A stretch of 64,000 nucleotides of DNA from JAKPAM01 sp047601745. Lineage in GTDB: Bacteria > Pseudomonadota > Gammaproteobacteria > Burkholderiales > Burkholderiaceae_E. The stretch spans positions 5,084,001 through 5,148,000 of the forward strand of contig JASGIS010000001.1 of assembly GCA_047601745.1 (NCBI GenBank). Reading direction: 5' to 3'. Made by a program: the position numbers and the translations under genes. Positions 63,430 through 64,000 of this stretch are shown here, one piece after another. Every line of letters starts with the position of its first letter. The first letter of the stretch is position 1. Below the pieces are notes generated by a model. That model saw nothing but the letters and a program-made list of their open reading frames with translations, was not told the DNA's origin and did not search any database.

Positions 63430-63966
63430 ATGAACCACTTCATCATCATTTCCGGCTGCTCGGGCGGCGGCAAATCGACCCTGCTGGCCGAACTCCACCG
63501 ACGCGGATATGCGGTGGTGGAAGAACCCGGACGGCGCATCGTTCGGGAACAGACACGTACGGGCGGTCAAGCCCTGCCGTGGCTCGACACGGTGAATTTT
63601 CTGCGCCGGACCATCGACCTCGCGCTGGAGGACCTGGCCGATGCGCCACGCAGCAACTCGCGATGGGTCTTCTTCGACCGAGGCCTGATCGATGCGGCGG
63701 CGGCGCTCCAGGAACTGACGGGCGATCCCGTCCTGAACACGCTCGCTCGGGCGCATCGCTATCACCCGCACGTCTTCCTGGCTCCGCCCTGGCCGGAAAT
63801 CTATGTCCGGGACGAGGAACGCCGTCACGACATCGATGCAGCGCTGGACGAATTCGAACGGCTCCAGCGCACTTATCCGGCGCTGGGCTATTCGGTATCG
63901 CTGTTACCCAAGGTCGGCGTGGCGCAGCGCGCGGACTTCGTGCTGGATACCTTGGAAGGCCGCTGA
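63430..63966 (+). CDS. small P-loop ATPase (AAA family)
   Basis: A 178-residue P-loop NTPase. Walker A is GCSGGGKST at residues 9-17, and a Walker-B-like WVFFDRGLIDAAAAL follows near residue 75. The compact fold resembles predicted kinase/ATPase proteins without a known substrate. It is divergent from the peptide-transporter operon, with 207 bases between the starts. Confidence 0.75.
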   Translation: MNHFIIISGCSGGGKSTLLAELHRRGYAVVEEPGRRIVREQTRTGGQALPWLDTVNFLRRTIDLALEDLADAPRSNSRWVFFDRGLIDAAAALQELTGDPVLNTLARAHRYHPHVFLAPPWPEIYVRDEERRHDIDAALDEFERLQRTYPALGYSVSLLPKVGVAQRADFVLDTLEGR

Positions 63967-64000
63967 GCCGACACATCGAGCATCTCACCGGGGACACGAC

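Noticed and set aside
61561..63828. Longer 755-codon version of the peptide-binding protein
   Set aside because: The first 200 codons look like noncoding translation and overlap the start of the divergent ATPase gene. A GTG at 63222 with GGAG and a signal peptide is far better.
1..64000. CRISPR arrays, tRNA or rRNA genes
   Set aside because: No regularly spaced repeats, cloverleaf-like segments or rRNA signatures were seen by reading. A covariance-model scan would be needed to exclude a small RNA.

Overview
The window reads as a chromosomal segment of a high-GC betaproteobacterium, most likely Burkholderiales (Alcaligenaceae/Burkholderiaceae type). The evidence is the strong G/C third-position bias with long antisense shadow frames, the many catabolic operons with solute-binding-protein transporters, and a nicotinate (nic) cluster arranged in the Pseudomonas/Bordetella manner. 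The genus cannot be fixed from sequence alone. No rRNA, tRNA or CRISPR array was seen. It looks like an accessory, catabolism-rich region.

Layout. 1-8.6 kb: an alpha/beta hydrolase, a nitronate monooxygenase, a DUF1800/DUF1501 exported pair, a Crp/Fnr regulator, a DUF1254 protein and an SDR. 8.6-11 kb: a MerR divergon in which two MerR-type promoters (19-bp spacers) serve an NAD(P)-binding epimerase-like gene and a DJ-1/PfpI gene. 11-14.5 kb: an Fbp-type ferric iron ABC importer with a candidate Fur box. 14.7-19 kb: a MocR regulator with direct repeats in front of it, followed by a lactate-permease-family transporter, a glutamine amidotransferase-like protein and an FMN reductase. 19-23.6 kb: an acyl-CoA operon (enoyl-CoA hydratase, two acyl-CoA dehydrogenases, CaiB-type CoA transferase). 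23.6-28 kb: a GFA protein, an LLM monooxygenase with an orphan TRAP binding protein, and an isochorismatase-type hydrolase divergent from a GlxA-type regulator.

28.1-36.7 kb is a visibly more AT-rich island. A decayed IS3-family transposase tail marks its left edge. It holds a TetR regulator and a convergent eight-gene operon: SDR, Liv-type binding protein, fumarylacetoacetate-hydrolase-family enzyme, SDR and LivG/F/H/M. The substrate is unknown.

37.2-54.1 kb is a nicotinate catabolism locus. A Liv-type ABC importer (binding protein, fused LivH-LivM permease, two ATPases) leads directly into nicC, nicE, nicD, nicX and nicF. Next come nicR (MarR) and nicB on the minus strand, then nicA and an unusual 1012-residue protein on the plus strand. 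Together they cover nicotinate to 6-hydroxynicotinate (NicA/NicB/cytochrome), 2,5-dihydroxypyridine (NicC), N-formylmaleamate (NicX), maleamate (NicD), maleate (NicF) and fumarate (NicE). The 1012-residue protein combines a degenerate molybdenum-hydroxylase-like domain without the catalytic Glu with a membrane anchor and three c-type haem domains, while the intact Mo subunit is a separate gene. A shared 18-bp element, best copy AGTGTATACACTCTAAAT, recurs before the importer/nic operon, between nicB and nicA, and upstream of a tannase-family esterase gene. It is a strong candidate NicR operator and suggests that the esterase belongs to the regulon.

56.2-64 kb: a HEAT-repeat DNA alkylation repair protein, a complete Dpp/Opp-type peptide ABC transporter and a small P-loop ATPase.
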